Shown here: positions 1-12,753 of the stretch, piece by piece | Numbering within the stretch: position 1 is the stretch's first letter | How the letters are laid out: every line of letters starts with the position of its first letter | NCBI RefSeq assembly: GCF_000835495.1 | Contig: NW_015622546.1 | Coordinates: forward strand, 7,366-71,365 | DNA from: Cladophialophora immunda | Taxonomy: Eukaryota > Ascomycota > Eurotiomycetes > Chaetothyriales > Herpotrichiellaceae | Length of the DNA: 64,000 bases | Direction of reading: 5' to 3' | Notes under the pieces: generated by a model | What the model was told of the DNA's origin: nothing | The model's database searches: none | What the model saw: only the letters and a program-made list of their open reading frames with translations | Position numbers and translations under genes: made by a program

Positions 1-1261
1 ATCATTATCCTGAAATTAACCCGCCAAGACTAGGGTTAGGGTCTCCATACATTTTGTATGGGGAGCAATCATTAGTCTGGGTAGGATAATGAACCACATT
101 TTGGATAGGCCGGTAGACTTCCTAACCGGGGAAGATTTAGCGCTAGGAGAGATTACTAATAATGAAAACTCGTAAAGAACTACGATATAAGATCTACTAT
201 ATCTTATAGAGATAGGAGATACTATAGACTAGGACTCTCACCCCCTAGACCTAGATAAGACTCACCCCTACTATAGCTATAGACTCTAAAATAGAATAAT
301 AATACCACTACCCTTAACGATAGTAGTTAAAATTCCTTTAGTAACCGAATAAATACAGAGGGAATATAGCGATCTAACCGTCTTTAGAGAATCTCTTAAA
401 ATATAAACTACTTAGGTTTCTTTACTACCCCTACGCTTAGCTATTACAAAGCGGTAGGGGAGGTAACGCTCTAACGTAAAAGCTACTAAGTCTAGACTTC
501 TTAGAAATACCTTTTCCTCTCTAATAGACTCCTAAAAGAGGATAAACTACGATACTCTTAACTCTATAATCTCGATAGCTACGGAACTCCACTATTAAAA
601 AGAAGGAGAGAGAGAATAGTGTAGTTCGCTAGACTAAGAAAGAACTAAAAGATAAAGATAAAAGGTATACTAGAGAAGAAAGTTTAAGGTTAACGCTAAG
701 GAAATTAATATAGACTCTTATTAGTTAGAATTTACCTATATACTATATAGGGAAAAAGGAAGTACGCTAATTAGTTAAAGCCTAGGACAGTAAAAATAGC
801 TATCTACGCCTAGTACTATTAATAGTAAGGCTAATGCGAGACTCTAAAGAATACCTTAATAGACTAGGTGAATACGCTGAAGATTTATATGTGGAGGAAA
901 GGAGAAAGACTAGTTATAGATATAATAACTTAATGGTCTTAAGCGTTACTACTAGGCGATAGCGGAGTTATCATATACTAGTGATAGTACTAATAATAAC
1001 TCTATTATTAGGAGTTAGAGTCTAGTATAGGATTAGTTTAAAGGGTGATAATCTAAAACGTAAAATAGGAAGGTTCTACTATAGAAACGCTAGGGAGTAT
1101 ATACGCCTAAATGGTTAGGTATAAGTATCTATCTCTCACCTTTTAACTAACCTTCCTTCCTACTATAGTCTTATAACCTAATCTTCTATCTCCTACGCCC
1201 TTACAAGTTATTTAGGGTTCTCTTGTCTTAACCTACTCTTAATATTATCTTTTAAGTAAAA

Positions 1262-4200
1262 CTCTAGAAGATATAGGTTAGGGATCTTAATATAAGTTTA
1301 TCTTTAAGTTTACCGTTTAGATAACTTAACGCGCTCTTAACTTAACGTTTCCATTAGAACCTTCCTTCTAAACTCCTCTCTCTACGTATCTATAAGCTTA
1401 TTAGTAAGATATCTAGGAATCTAAGAGTACTACTACTAAAATCTCTAATAATCTATCTAAACTCTACTTTAATATCTATAGTTAATAAGAGCGCTTAATA
1501 CTAAGCACTTAATACCGGAACCGTTAATAATTAGCCTATTCTTACCGTTAAATATCCTAATAACCTCTAAGAAGTCTCCCTTAAAGACGTAATAGCCGCC
1601 GTAAACTAGGACGATATTAATTAAGTTAGGGACTTTTACGGCTCTCTTAAAGTAAAATATCGATAGATAGAAGATATTCGCGACTTTATAGCCTAATATA
1701 TCTTCGACCTCACTAAAGACCTTCCTAATGCCTATAAAGCCTTTAAGAAGTATACTAACCTATCAAAAGGAAAGAAGGAGTTTAACATAAGGCGTAATCG
1801 TTAGATAGAGGTATATAATAAACTACTTTTAGAATACGATAGGGTAAATAATATAAGTCTCTTTAATTATAAATATAAAGAGAAGGGTATCCCTATACTA
1901 AAGGGCGGATTCTTAAAGCTCCTTATATAGACCTCTAAAGCCTTCTTTAATAAGTTAATTATTCCCTACGACGGAGATATAATAACCCTTTTAGATTAAT
2001 ATTAATTCGCCCGAAAACACCTTATATAGTATAATATACTACCCCTTCTTCTATTATAAAACGCATTATATAAGATAATTACCCGTCTTACTAGAATTCA
2101 GGAGAGGAGATACTTTAACGCTACGACTTACTTAATTATAAGTAATATCTAAACTCTCCTTAACGGAAACCTACCTAATCTAGATATCTAGAGCGTAGAA
2201 CGTAACCTCCTAGTATAGAGAGAGATACTTATCTAATATAGTTTTATAGAAAGGAATAACTTATACTAGATAGGAGTTCTTCTAGCGAACTATACTAATC
2301 TCCTTACGTTAGAAGGGAAGCTAAGACCTATAGCCCCTCTTAATACATAAGTATAGAATACTAAAAATACTTCGATACTAATAACTTACTAACTAGTTAC
2401 CTATTCTAAAATCGGGAACCTACTATAGCTATAGATCAAAAGTCTCGTAGGACTTATAGGCCCCTCTAGTACTTCCTTAAGACGTTAGAATATACGCATC
2501 ACTTAATAAGATTAAACTCCCCCTCCGGTCCTCCTAGCTACTCCTCTACTAGTTACCTCTATTCCTATATAGCCTTAGTAAGGATCTCTTCTAATATAGT
2601 CTAGCTTAATAGATATAATATAAGGAAGTTTAATATAACTTATAAAACTAGGAGAAGAACGCCCTATTATTAGGAGTATAGAATAAGTAGACTAAATGAA
2701 AGCTAACCTAATCAATATCTTAGGCGTAGCGAAGTGACTACGGCCGTAGATAACGACCCCTAGACCTAAGTTACTAACTTTAATGATCTCCCTTAACCTA
2801 AGTATAAAGAAGCTAAAGATTTCAGGACTTTTCTACGGGATTAAGGTAGGATAGTAGCTCGTAAGTTAGGGAATATATATTACTAGCTCTTCTAGTATTA
2901 TCCCTCTACTAAAATCTCTTAGAAGCGATATACCTAAGAACTTACTAAATCCGATTCTAAACTCTAGAAGTTCTATTATATTTATATAGGAGCTAATTTA
3001 AAAATATATTAAGTAAACGAATTACGGCTAGAATAAGCTATTAGTTAATCGTGAAGACATTCAGAAATACTATAAATACGGCGTTAAAAAGATAGTTAAT
3101 ATATTAAGTCTTCTCACTAGGTATATACTTAGGAGGTACGCGTCCGCCTATCTATATATAGCTAAAAAAGGAGTTATTATATACCTAGAAGGACTAGAAA
3201 GAATTACGGCCTAATATGAGGATCTAATGAAGAGCCTAATATAACTGATTAAGTAATAGGAGGAAGAACTTAAGACTTAGAGCTACTAGATCTTACCTAG
3301 GTATCCTAACTATAAGACTACTAACGTCTCAAATAGAGCTCTTCGGAGTGCGCTCTAGAGTCCTAGTTATAATAGATAGGTTAGTAGTTCCTTTATTGAT
3401 ACTAAGATCGCTACCTCTTAAAAAGAATCTTATATAAAGTACTCTATTATCTTAAGTTTAGCGTTTCTTTTTTAGATCAATTAATGCCGATAAGTAAATA
3501 ACCTAGTGGATTTTAAGGCTTAGGGAGACGTTAATAATCTCTCTAGGCGACTTATCATTATTAACGACGACTTAGTAGGCACTAGAAACCACTAGCTTAT
3601 CTTTATAGCGGATAGGATAATATAGTTATACTCTATCATTAACTCTCGATTTGGTCAGTCGAGCGATAGTAAGTTAGCGTTAGATATTTTCATTTAGTAA
3701 TTAAAGGAGCGTATTTTCAGTATCCCGCCGCGAAATATTAAGTTAATATCTAACTATTAATAAGATAAAAGTAGCTATAGGCTTTAGGTAGTTAAGAACG
3801 CTCTTACGGTTATTAACGCTAACACCTATAAGAAGGTGCGTTTATAGGCTGCGTTATCTACCGTTTAGGTTAACATCAAAGATCGCTTCCTAATCTCTTT
3901 GAAGATCTACTAGATGATCAAGCGCTACCTAAAGTAAAGTAAGTAGGCGTTAGCTCTCACGAACATAAGCTCGAAGGAATTAGATTTAAGATAGCTAGAT
4001 AATTTTACGGAGGCTTTAAAGGGTATAAAGAAGAATTAATGATTCTGGGAGGGCTAGTAAAGCTAGTTAGGAGACTTAAGCGAGGTCGTTAAGAAAGCGA
4101 GCGATAATGGGAGGGATATAATGGGAAAGGTTTAGAGAGGACCTAAGATGTAAGGTAGGCGAGTAAGGTGATTAGTTAACTTTTAGCTATATATTATATA

Positions 4201-5770
4201 GGTAAACGTTACTACTCTCTGATTAGTTAGTTCGAGGGTACTACTTTAGCTTAGTAGTCTTTTCTTTTATTATTCGCCTAGGTAGATAGAAAAACAATAA
4301 GACAATCAATCAACTGCTTGACAAGATGTGAACGCGCCTGTTACCTACCGCCGTACGAGTTGGCGCCTATGGCTAGAAGCCTCGCCCCAGTTCACTATCT
4401 TAATCTACTAGGACTAGTATCAAACCTTAGGCTTTCACTAGGATACGGTAGTCTATAACGCTATTAGCGATGGACGGTAGCGCTTCTACTCCTCTACTAA
4501 CCTAAGATTATAGGGCGTTAATACGTAGATATCTAGCTAGGTGGTTTCGGCCTTTATAATACCTAATGCGATAATCGAGAGATAGCCTACTAATATTCAA
4601 TAGAGATTAAACCGGTCTATAATATCCGTACGAACCTCACCCCTATTCGAAACCTAGGCGCGTCCCTAAGATATTAAGAAGCGGAAATAAGCTATCTCCG
4701 TATGGAGCTCTCTCTTAGTATTCCTCGTCTTTCACTAGTATAGATATAGGGCTAATCGCGTCCTAGAGACTATAGGATTACATATATCGTTACGATTAAA
4801 GGACATTGTTAATACGATCCGTATCTATATAGATATAGGTTAACCTTTCAGAAAGGTATTCGCGGAGATAGTGATAGAATTCTTTATACTAGTGATTATA
4901 GACGCTAACGCTACGCCTAGGATAAACCCTCTTCTCTAGTAGCTAACCGTATTAATTCAAATAGAGGTTCTAGACAATCAACCCTAATAGACATTAGACG
5001 GAGTTTAGGATAATTTAGACTTTCCTAGTAAACTAGAGGCTATCGACTATTACGCTTAAGTACTAATCTTAGATTACGCCTATCGCTATTAGATAAATAA
5101 CTAATCACCTTAAGGAGCTAGCTAATCTTATAGGACTTAGGTCACTAAATAGTTAGATACTGTCTCTCTTAATTAGGTAGGTTAGGATTAGGAACGACCC
5201 TCTCTAGCCGACTAGTAGAAAGAAGAACGTAAACTTTTTTCCTCGGCATAGCGGTTATACTCTTCTTCTCTTAGTATAGTCTTTACCTAATGACTAACGG
5301 ACTAATTACGAGGTCTAATCTACAATATTATCAAACTACGCTAAGAGAAACTAGTCTTATTTAGATAACGGAAGTAGTATTATGTAAAGATAGAGATTTA
5401 GGAGTAGTTTAGTAAAGACTCTTATATTATAGATTACTATCTAGTCCGGGTCACTATAAAACTAACTATAGAAGAGGTCACTTTAGCCGCTTAAAAGACT
5501 CTATAGAATGAATTAGGGAGGAGGCGAGACGCGTAACTATAGGACGAGGTATATAAAGATAACGGGAGGGTAAGGATTCGAGTAGTCTATAAAGATTTCG
5601 CTAACGATACTAAGGTAATTATATAGGTAGAGGAAGAAATAGTTAACGAATCTATTAGCGATAAAGGTGATATAATAAGTGAGGATAAGAGGATAGATAA
5701 TGATAATAAAGGAGAGGAAGAGGACGAGGATAAGGAAGATAATAATTATATAGATAATAGTATATTATAG
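1262..5770 (+). pseudogene. RIP-killed long reading frame, probable transposon protein
   Basis: One + strand frame (codons starting at 1262, 1586, 4220, 5543 and so on) can be followed for about 4.5 kb, roughly 1500 codons. It is interrupted mostly by TAA and TAG, which RIP creates from CAA, CAG and TGG, plus a few TGA. Between 1586 and 2000 this frame has about a third of the stops of the neighbouring frame. The implied protein has normal-looking composition, including Lys/Arg/Asn-rich helical stretches and a very acidic Glu/Asp tail at about 5610-5760. I do not recognise the family. A transposon-borne helicase or recombinase is possible but is speculation. A coding origin on this strand is likely, not proven. 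Confidence 0.5.
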
Positions 5771-6258
5771 TTATATAATAGATTATTAGAGTACATTTAT
5801 TAATATTAATATCCTAATTTATTAAGAATTATAACGCTCTTAGTAGACTAGTCCTATTACGGATAAAAGCTATGACGCTCTTAGTATGCCTCGTTAAACA
5901 CCCTTCGAGGCCCCATTTTTAACATAATACTAAGAAAGTAATGTAATAGATATAGAAATGAGAGTCGTAGTATTCGTCTCGCCTTCGGAAGCTCTATCGA
6001 TTACACTACATTTTTGAAAACCTTTCTTAAGATCGGGTCTAACCCTAAGGGGGGAAACCGGGTATGGATTCTAACTCCTTACCTTCCCTTATGTACGGTA
6101 TCTTAGCTTATTAGGACTTTATATCCCTTACACCGTATGCGTCTTAACTAATTAGGAGGTAGTATTTCCTAGCGTTAGTCTTAGCGCTGGTTCGCCAGAA
6201 CTGAGCCTTCTCCTGGGTTCAACCTATCACACCCTTAGCTAACTAAGTAGTGAGCGTA

Positions 6259-7150
6259 TTAAATATCTTTAAAATCTCGTATAATATAGGCTTATTCTTC
6301 TTAGGTATTTAACTAGTCTACGCGAGATAGATAAGATTTTAGTCTCGAAAATGATCCTACTACTTTATTTAATTATACTAATTAATACGGTCTTATTTTA
6401 ATATATAAGCGTTAAGTCACTATATCTTAGTCTTATAAGAAGCGTTTAGTACGAGCTACTTCTCCCTTATTCGCTAAATAATAGTCTATATATTAGGATT
6501 ATATATAAGATTAATTACTAGGGAGTTAAGACTAGAACTAGACGCGATAGGACCCCTATAGATCTCTTATATACTATAGATACTAGATACGCTAATAGTA
6601 GGTATAGCTATAGATAGTGAATTAGAGTTAATACGGATTACGAAGTATTTTCATAGACTACCGGAAATAAAGAACGTCTAGGCGAAAATAAAGCGTTAGA
6701 AGATAGGCTACTCCTTAGTTTTCTTCTATTAATAATAGTTTTAAGTGTATTATTTAATACCTTTTATATAGCTACTAACGACGCTATAATAGGGTCCGGC
6801 GTACGAAAAAGCTAGGATAAGTACTATAAGACCTTTGACTAAAGGGGTATATTACGGTAGGACTCTAATACTTTCTAGAGGAACGTAGATCTTATCTATA
6901 TAAGCGGTGATAATTCTCTTCTACCGCTCGAGACTAAGATCGCGGTATTCGTTACGAAGATATATCTCTAGAGATGAAACGGTATATCCGTAGACGATAT
7001 AGATTAAGATCTAATACTACGCGTTATAAATAATGAGATCTAAGAGCGATTTATAATACTCTTAATATTAAGTAACCGTACGATTTAATATAGTTAATTG
7101 AGATCTACATCGTAAATATAAGAGTAGAGAGATAGAGAGAGAAATGCTAT
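6259..7150 (+). pseudogene. second RIP-decayed frame in the left repeat block
   Basis: A different + frame from the upstream relic (codons at 6259, 6541 and so on) reads for about 300 codons if TAA/TAG are taken as former Gln or Trp codons. The implied product is rich in Ile, Leu, Arg and Tyr and ends in a charged Arg/Glu/Lys stretch before real stops near 7150. It could be a second ORF of the same element or part of another one. No family is recognised, and chance openness in AT-rich DNA is not excluded. Confidence 0.3.
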
Positions 7151-8684
7151 AGTAGTGAGTGATACGTATAGATTAGGCGATATAGCTCTACCTTACTAGC
7201 TATACCTAACCTACTAACGTATACCCCATTAATTTTATAGCTTAATAACTACCTATCGCCTAATAGTATAATTAGCTACAATCGATAGTCCTTAACGAGG
7301 GTAATCTAGCGATACTATTATTACTATTATCTAACCCCCCGGCGCGGATACAGAAGAAAGTAAACTTAGAGAGTAATCCTATAGAGATCTCCGTATCCTG
7401 GCGACCTAATTAGTCCATTCCTACTACCTTAGTAGGAATCCTGCCAGCATTCCCAGGTTCTCTTGGATAGGTTATATTAGATAAAGTTAAGTATAGTCTT
7501 TACTACTAAATATAGAAATAAATAATTATTTATTATACTTAAAGAGGCTTTCTTACCTAGAATATAGGTAGATAACTTAAGACTATTAGTATTAGTATCT
7601 AATTTAGATAATTCTAGCTTATCTAGAGATAGTATTTATAGTATATATTAGTTAGCTTATATATACTTAAGTATATACTTTTAAGGTTAATCTTTTTTAG
7701 TTCTTATAATATATAACTATTTATTTAGGGTTAGGAATTATTAGCTAGATATAGATAAGGAAAGAAATTATTCGTTAAAGAGGAGGGATAAATAGAGATA
7801 AAAAGGATAGATAGAGGGAGGGAGGGAGGAGTAATATTAATATAGGAGGCGATTCACTAAGACCTCGTATATTGGATAATAATATAGATTATTTATTATC
7901 TACTATACTAAATCTAGTCTATGAATAATTATTTATCTATACTTAGAGGTATAGATAGTAGGAATAGCGTCTATTATTATAGCGTAGCTATTTTTTAGTG
8001 GAAGGTTTATGTAATTAAGACGCGTTATTATATATAGTTAGTGCGGGAAGGAGCTGGTAGGCCTTATTACTTTTAGTTAGGGTTTCTAGCGGGCTTAGCG
8101 TACCTTACCTTATTAGGCGAGGAATTATCACGTACTTAGTGCGCTAACCCTTTTAGTCGAGGAATTATTACGCTCGGATAACCTTCCCTTTAGAATCAAA
8201 AAGTAGGGTATATTTAACGCTTAATATCTTGCGCTAGAGGGGGTCCTAGATATTAACCTATATATTTTCTAAATCCTCTAAACGAGCTCTATCTAGTGGT
8301 ACTACTTATATTAACTTAATACTTTATATTAAGTCTAACCTTAGGCCTAGAAGAAGGGGTAGAGTCCTCGTGGTGGGCGTATCTATCGTAGGCCCTACCC
8401 CCGCCTACTGGTCCGCCAAAGCTGGCGCGATAGTTACCGTTGTCGGAACGGTTTCCACAGCTGTGCACTAGTGGACAAAGTTATCGACATTCGCATCACG
8501 GGTGTATATTTCTGTACCTTAACTATTATTACGGAAGCTTTGAGGACTTCTTACTATGCTAGTATACCGTTGACGATTCACCCTCGAAGTCTCTGAGGGT
8601 CAGAAGACGCTCGAACAGTATTGTCATTGAGCGCACCGATCGCCCGCCAGTCGAAAGACCACCTCGCCTCTGTGTGCGGATCCT

Positions 8685-9989
8685 TCATAACTTGCTCGTC
8701 GCCTTCTTGTAATTCTTGACCAGCTGACGAATAAAGAGATCCAACATGACGTCCTCACTACCTCCAGGGATGCGGGCGCCCATGACATCGCGATATATTT
8801 TCTCGACCAGCTCGCCCTGGCCGGTGCGAGTGAAGCCATTTCCGCCGAAGATGAGGACAGCAGTCTCGGCACAATCCTTGAAGACCATGCCGGCCTTGGC
8901 CTTGAGAGCGGCGGTGGGCCCGCCGAGCTTCTGGTCGGCCTCGGCCTTGGAGAGGTGGTTGAGCTCGTAGACGAACTCGTAGAGCCACGACTGTAGGGCC
9001 TCAAGGTCGGCGCCGCACTTGGCTAGGCGGTGGCGAACGACAGGCTGGTCCATGAGCGTCTTGCCAAAGGCCTCGCGCTTCATAGCGTAGTCGACGGCGC
9101 TGGATAGGGCAACACGGGCCTGGCGCGTCACGCCCAATGCTATTAATAGCCGTTCGTGGTTGAAATTAGTCATAATGTACTTCATACCCTCCCCCTCGCG
9201 GCCGATCAGGTTCTCCACGGGCACGGGCACGTCGTCGAGCTCGATGTACGTCGTGCCGCCGGCCTGCTGGCCAGCCACCTGTAGACGCCTCATCTTGACG
9301 CCGTGTTGGCCCTTCAGCGGCACTACTAGCAGGCTAATCCCCGCTGGTCCTGGCCCGCCCGTACGTACCGCCATAGTCGCGTAGTCGGACCAGATCCCGT
9401 TGGTAATCCATTTCTTCTCGCCGCTGACGATGTAGTGGCGCCCGTCTGCCGACTTAAGCGCCCGGGTATGGATGTTGGCTACGTCCGACCCTGCCTGCGG
9501 CTCCGTGATGGCGATGCATGCCCGGACTTGACCCCGCAGCATCTGCGGGAGGAACTTCTCCTGCAGTGCCGGCGAACCAAAGTTCAGGATCGGCGGAATC
9601 CCGTACGCAAACCCCGGCGTGAGACTCGACCCGGGGCCCGAGACGCCCGCCCGCGCCCGTTCGTCCACCCAGATAGCCGTGTGCAGGTAGTCCCATTCCT
9701 CCACCGGCACACCCAGGATCTCGTTGATATCGAGCCGCTTGAGCCACCGCACCGGCAGCGGCGAGTTCAGGTTCGGGATGAGCATATGGTGCTTGTTGAA
9801 GGTGTGCCACACGTGCTCCGGCACCGTCCCCTGTGTCTCCCACTCGAGCGCGTACGGAAGGAAGTGCTCATTCATCCACGCCCGGCATCGTTTCTGGAAG
9901 TTCAGGTGTGTCGCATGGAAATAGGGCGACGGCAGTCCTCTGAGATAGCTCGGCTCCGCGAACGGGACCGGATTGATGGCGCTGGACAT
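8685..9989 (-). CDS. acyl-CoA dehydrogenase, peroxisomal type (PTS1)
   Basis: Single-exon 434-aa FAD-dependent acyl-CoA dehydrogenase that would introduce a 2,3-double bond into an acyl-CoA. Visible family features are the FAD/substrate-loop motif ITEPQAGSD, the WITNG strand, the C-terminal helix with GGNGF, and the catalytic base region GGSED with Glu412. The protein ends in Ser-Lys-Leu, a canonical type 1 peroxisomal signal, so it should act in peroxisomal rather than mitochondrial beta-oxidation. There is no N-terminal cytochrome b5 domain. The start at 9989 gives a normal-length N-terminus. It lies at the edge of the RIP block, yet its codon usage and frame are intact. It pairs functionally with the SKL-ending enoyl-CoA hydratase at 52149-52979. 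Confidence 0.93.
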   Translation of the reverse strand: MSSAINPVPFAEPSYLRGLPSPYFHATHLNFQKRCRAWMNEHFLPYALEWETQGTVPEHVWHTFNKHHMLIPNLNSPLPVRWLKRLDINEILGVPVEEWDYLHTAIWVDERARAGVSGPGSSLTPGFAYGIPPILNFGSPALQEKFLPQMLRGQVRACIAITEPQAGSDVANIHTRALKSADGRHYIVSGEKKWITNGIWSDYATMAVRTGGPGPAGISLLVVPLKGQHGVKMRRLQVAGQQAGGTTYIELDDVPVPVENLIGREGEGMKYIMTNFNHERLLIALGVTRQARVALSSAVDYAMKREAFGKTLMDQPVVRHRLAKCGADLEALQSWLYEFVYELNHLSKAEADQKLGGPTAALKAKAGMVFKDCAETAVLIFGGNGFTRTGQGELVEKIYRDVMGARIPGGSEDVMLDLFIRQLVKNYKKATSKL

Positions 9990-10236
9990 GTTGAAGGTGA
10001 TCGGTGTATGCTCTAGCCTGTACTTGGAGACGTGTGGAAGGGCAGATTTTCTCTTCTGATGGATCTGGCCATAGTCTTATGGCTGCGCTGCCTAATGATG
10101 GCTGGGGAGGGTGGGGATTTTTTGGACCTCGGCTTATCATACCCGGTGACGAGGCCACCGCCTGGCATCAACACGAACGGCCTCTGGTCGAGCATTGTTT
10201 CTTCGTCTTATCACTTTCTACCCCAGCGACGCGCAG

Positions 10237-10560
10237 TTGCACACAATACAGCGTTCGATGCGAGGACGTATAGTCACTAGTGGAGTCGAGTGAGCAGTTG
10301 TGAACGTTGATCGACCGGAGTTTTTGCACGCATCCAAATAGTTGGAGGGCCTCGGTCTCGTTGACGACCAGGGATACGAGGTTGCGGAGGACGTCGGTCG
10401 GGATGCCCTCGGGTAATATGAGCACCGCATTGAAGACGACGCAGCTCCGGCGGTTCTAGGAATTGAATATCCTAGGCAGGCCAACATAAGGGACCGCGGG
10501 ATCTTGCCCTGCGTGACCACGACATCAGCGACGCCCCCTCTAGTCGAAACCATCAAAGTT
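10237..10560 (-). pseudogene. ribokinase/pfkB-family fragment
   Basis: Two adjacent minus-strand reading frames together resemble the middle of a ribokinase: an upstream piece with VVVTQGKIP followed, after a frameshift near 10440, by a piece containing FNA, LPEGIP and the family motif LVVNETEALQLFG (10320-10430). Both ends of the enzyme are missing, including the ATP-site and catalytic-base region. This is a decayed internal fragment, not a gene. It is flanked downstream by RIP-like DNA, which fits erosion from the repeat side. Confidence 0.6.
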
Positions 10561-10599
10561 AGATTCCAGTCTTGGACTTGAACGCCCTGAATAATTAAA

Positions 10600-11080
10600 G
10601 ATCCTGTCTTATTTCATTTGACCCTTCATCCACGATGATGGTGGCCGTGCTAATGCGGACCACCTCAGTCTCCTCAACACTGTATGACTGAGGAGCCTAA
10701 CTAGTTTAGGTGATATAGGGAGTAGCTCTGACAACACTACCGTTAGAAGTTGTGACTTAGCCACTAAGTAGCTTATAGCCGCGATAATAGAGGGTACGAA
10801 GAATAAGAAAGTATAAATAATAGTACCAACCTCTATATAAGCACTTTAGTATGAGTTAGTAATTTATGTTATAAGAAGAGGTTATTCATATAAGGAACTC
10901 TCTAGGACTATCAATAGATATAGTAATATAGGTAGTGAGGTAACTACTAAATAGTTGTTATAGGGAGTATCTAACCCTAAGATTATCTACTATATTATAT
11001 TTCTCCCCCTAAGTATCTGTAAAATACCTGAAATAACTCGTCCAGACATATCCAATTGTTTCTGCTCCTAAATTTTACAA
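10600..11080. repeat. RIP-like AT-rich patch
   Basis: TpA-rich, CpA-poor DNA of the same texture as the left repeat block lies here, between the ribokinase scrap and the SDR gene. No coding frame is visible. The remainder up to 11358 holds nothing I can name. Confidence 0.5.
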
Positions 11081-11358
11081 ATGTACCCAACCTTAGTCTT
11101 CCACTAGACGATCAGTTGAGTATGCTCGTAGGTGCCCTTCAGTTTTGGGTGGATGGCTTAGATTGTTCGAAACCCCGTTGGCGCCAAAATTAACAACACT
11201 CTGCCGTCCTTTCGAAGTAGTAGCGCTATGTCACTTTTCAGCTGTTGATGTTTGACTAGGTGGATGTTGTAACTTGTGAGCTTATAGACTCAGACAGAAT
11301 TTGCAACTCTGCAATTGCTATCTAATCTGAATTTACCCCGCTTACGTTCCTCTAATGG

Positions 11359-12424
11359 TTAACGATTAGAAAGAACAGTGTCTTCGGACTTGAGACTTGA
11401 CCATCTCCAGCATGCTTCCCAGAGCCTTGCTTGGACTTCAGGATCTTTGCTCATGGTAGCCGAGGGACTCGGGTTCTGTCCGACATAGTAACCTCTCTTC
11501 CCTCTGAAAGCCGGTCCAACACTGACTTCCACAAGGTCGCGCGCCGCATCGGACGTGGGTCTGAAGGTCGAAGTGAAGTGTTTCAAAACTGGCATGCAGA
11601 AATTGACCACCGTTATGATTCTTCTGACAGACTTTCGTTGTTCCACTTGAGCTCTGGATGCAGCAAGACCGCCTGGGTCCATTGCAACTACCGACAACCC
11701 CGATAACGTGGTATCCTGGAAAAGGTCAGTCGTCCATTCAGAACAAGCTATGCTCTGGAAAACATGGATAATATTGACATACTGCTTGAAGTCTCTTGTT
11801 GAGATCATGCATGAAAGCGACATTGGATAGCTTGGCCGTTCCATATCGTTGATATCCTTTGTCGTGAGCCTTACCCGGTTCATCAGGCTTCGGCCTAGCG
11901 AGATTCTCGATGTCTGAAGGAATATATGGTCTGAAGGCGGACAATGGATTCGGTTTCTCTGGATAATGAGTGATGGAGCCAAGCATGACGATGCGCCCGA
12001 AGTTCATGTCCATACTCCCCAGCAGCATCAGGACCAAGAGGTAATGTGACAAATGGCCGACCTGAAAAGTCGCCTCGAGGTCGTCGTTTGTGAATCTTAG
12101 CCCAGACTCAAGGGACCATGTGGCAGCATTGCATACTATCGCTGAAATGCGTGGAAGCTCCCCTTGCGCAATCTGGCTAGATAGCTTCTTCGCAAAGCTG
12201 CGTACATCTGCCAAGCTGCCAAGGTCCAGTGGGTGGATATGGACCTTAACAGCTGGATGTTCTTTGGCGAAGTGCATAAGGCTGGCAGTATTCGGATCTG
12301 CCTCTGGCGACGGATTTCGTACAGTCCCCACAAGGGTATATTGAGGATGAGAACTAAGAAGAACTCGAACAAATTCAAGACCTAGTGTGCCATTGGCACC
12401 AGTAATAAGGACAGTTCCAGCCAT
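11359..12424 (-). CDS. short-chain dehydrogenase/reductase, two exons
   Basis: Classical-fold SDR of 332 aa. Exon 1 is 12424-11783 and exon 2 is 11715-11359, with a 67-bp GTATGT...CAG intron that restores the frame. The protein shows the nucleotide-binding TGANGTLG at residues 8-15, the CNAA motif near Asn99, Ser150 and the catalytic pair Tyr194/Lys198 (YGTAK). It resembles the fungal retinol-dehydrogenase/protochlorophyllide-reductase-like SDRs. The substrate cannot be inferred. It is transcribed divergently from the regulator at 12754 across about 330 bp, suggesting shared control. Confidence 0.85.
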
Positions 12425-12753
12425 TTTTGCGAGTGGTGTGCAAATATCAACAACCAGCGAACATGACTCTCATTGTGTGGATTCGAGAATGGACTACCTT
12501 TATATACAATGCAATGCACCTCTTTCTACTAGACGGACTATATCATGAGCCCTCAAAGCGTGCTAGTGGCCTCCCAATCCGGAAGGACTAAGGCTTGGCA
12601 GCAATCAACGAATTTGTCAGCGGCTGTCTGGATGGAACGCGTTGGCATCTAGCCATCTCCAATCATGCCTAAGACGAGCATCTTTTCCAATTCCCAGCAT
12701 TCGAAGAAAGATACTCTATCGAAGCAGCACTATTATTCCCTATACGGTCACGT
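12425..12753. promoter_or_regulatory. divergent promoter between SDR and regulator
   Basis: This 329-bp spacer separates two head-to-head genes and must hold both promoters. It contains a single CCGG-type half-site near 12580 but no element I would name with confidence. Confidence 0.4.

Larger units (their letters stand above)
1..8430. repeat. RIP-degraded AT-rich repeat block
   Basis: The whole stretch is extremely TpA-rich with almost no CpA or TpG, and has no intact ORF on either strand. That is the signature of repeat-induced point mutation acting on duplicated DNA in Pezizomycotina. GC-richer islets survive near 4320-4400, 5880-6240 and 7330-7480. The composition changes abruptly to normal coding DNA near 8400-8640. 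I could not find clean terminal repeats or target-site duplications, so the element class is open. It may contain more than one transposon copy. Confidence 0.85.

Noticed and set aside
29..45. Telomere-like CTAGGGTTAGGGT near the left end
   Set aside because: Only about two TTAGGG-like units occur, inside AT-rich repeat DNA, with no tandem array. It is not evidence of a chromosome end.
9435..10016. 193-codon plus-strand open frame
   Set aside because: It is the antisense shadow of the high-GC acyl-CoA dehydrogenase gene, rich in Arg/Pro/His and without a domain.
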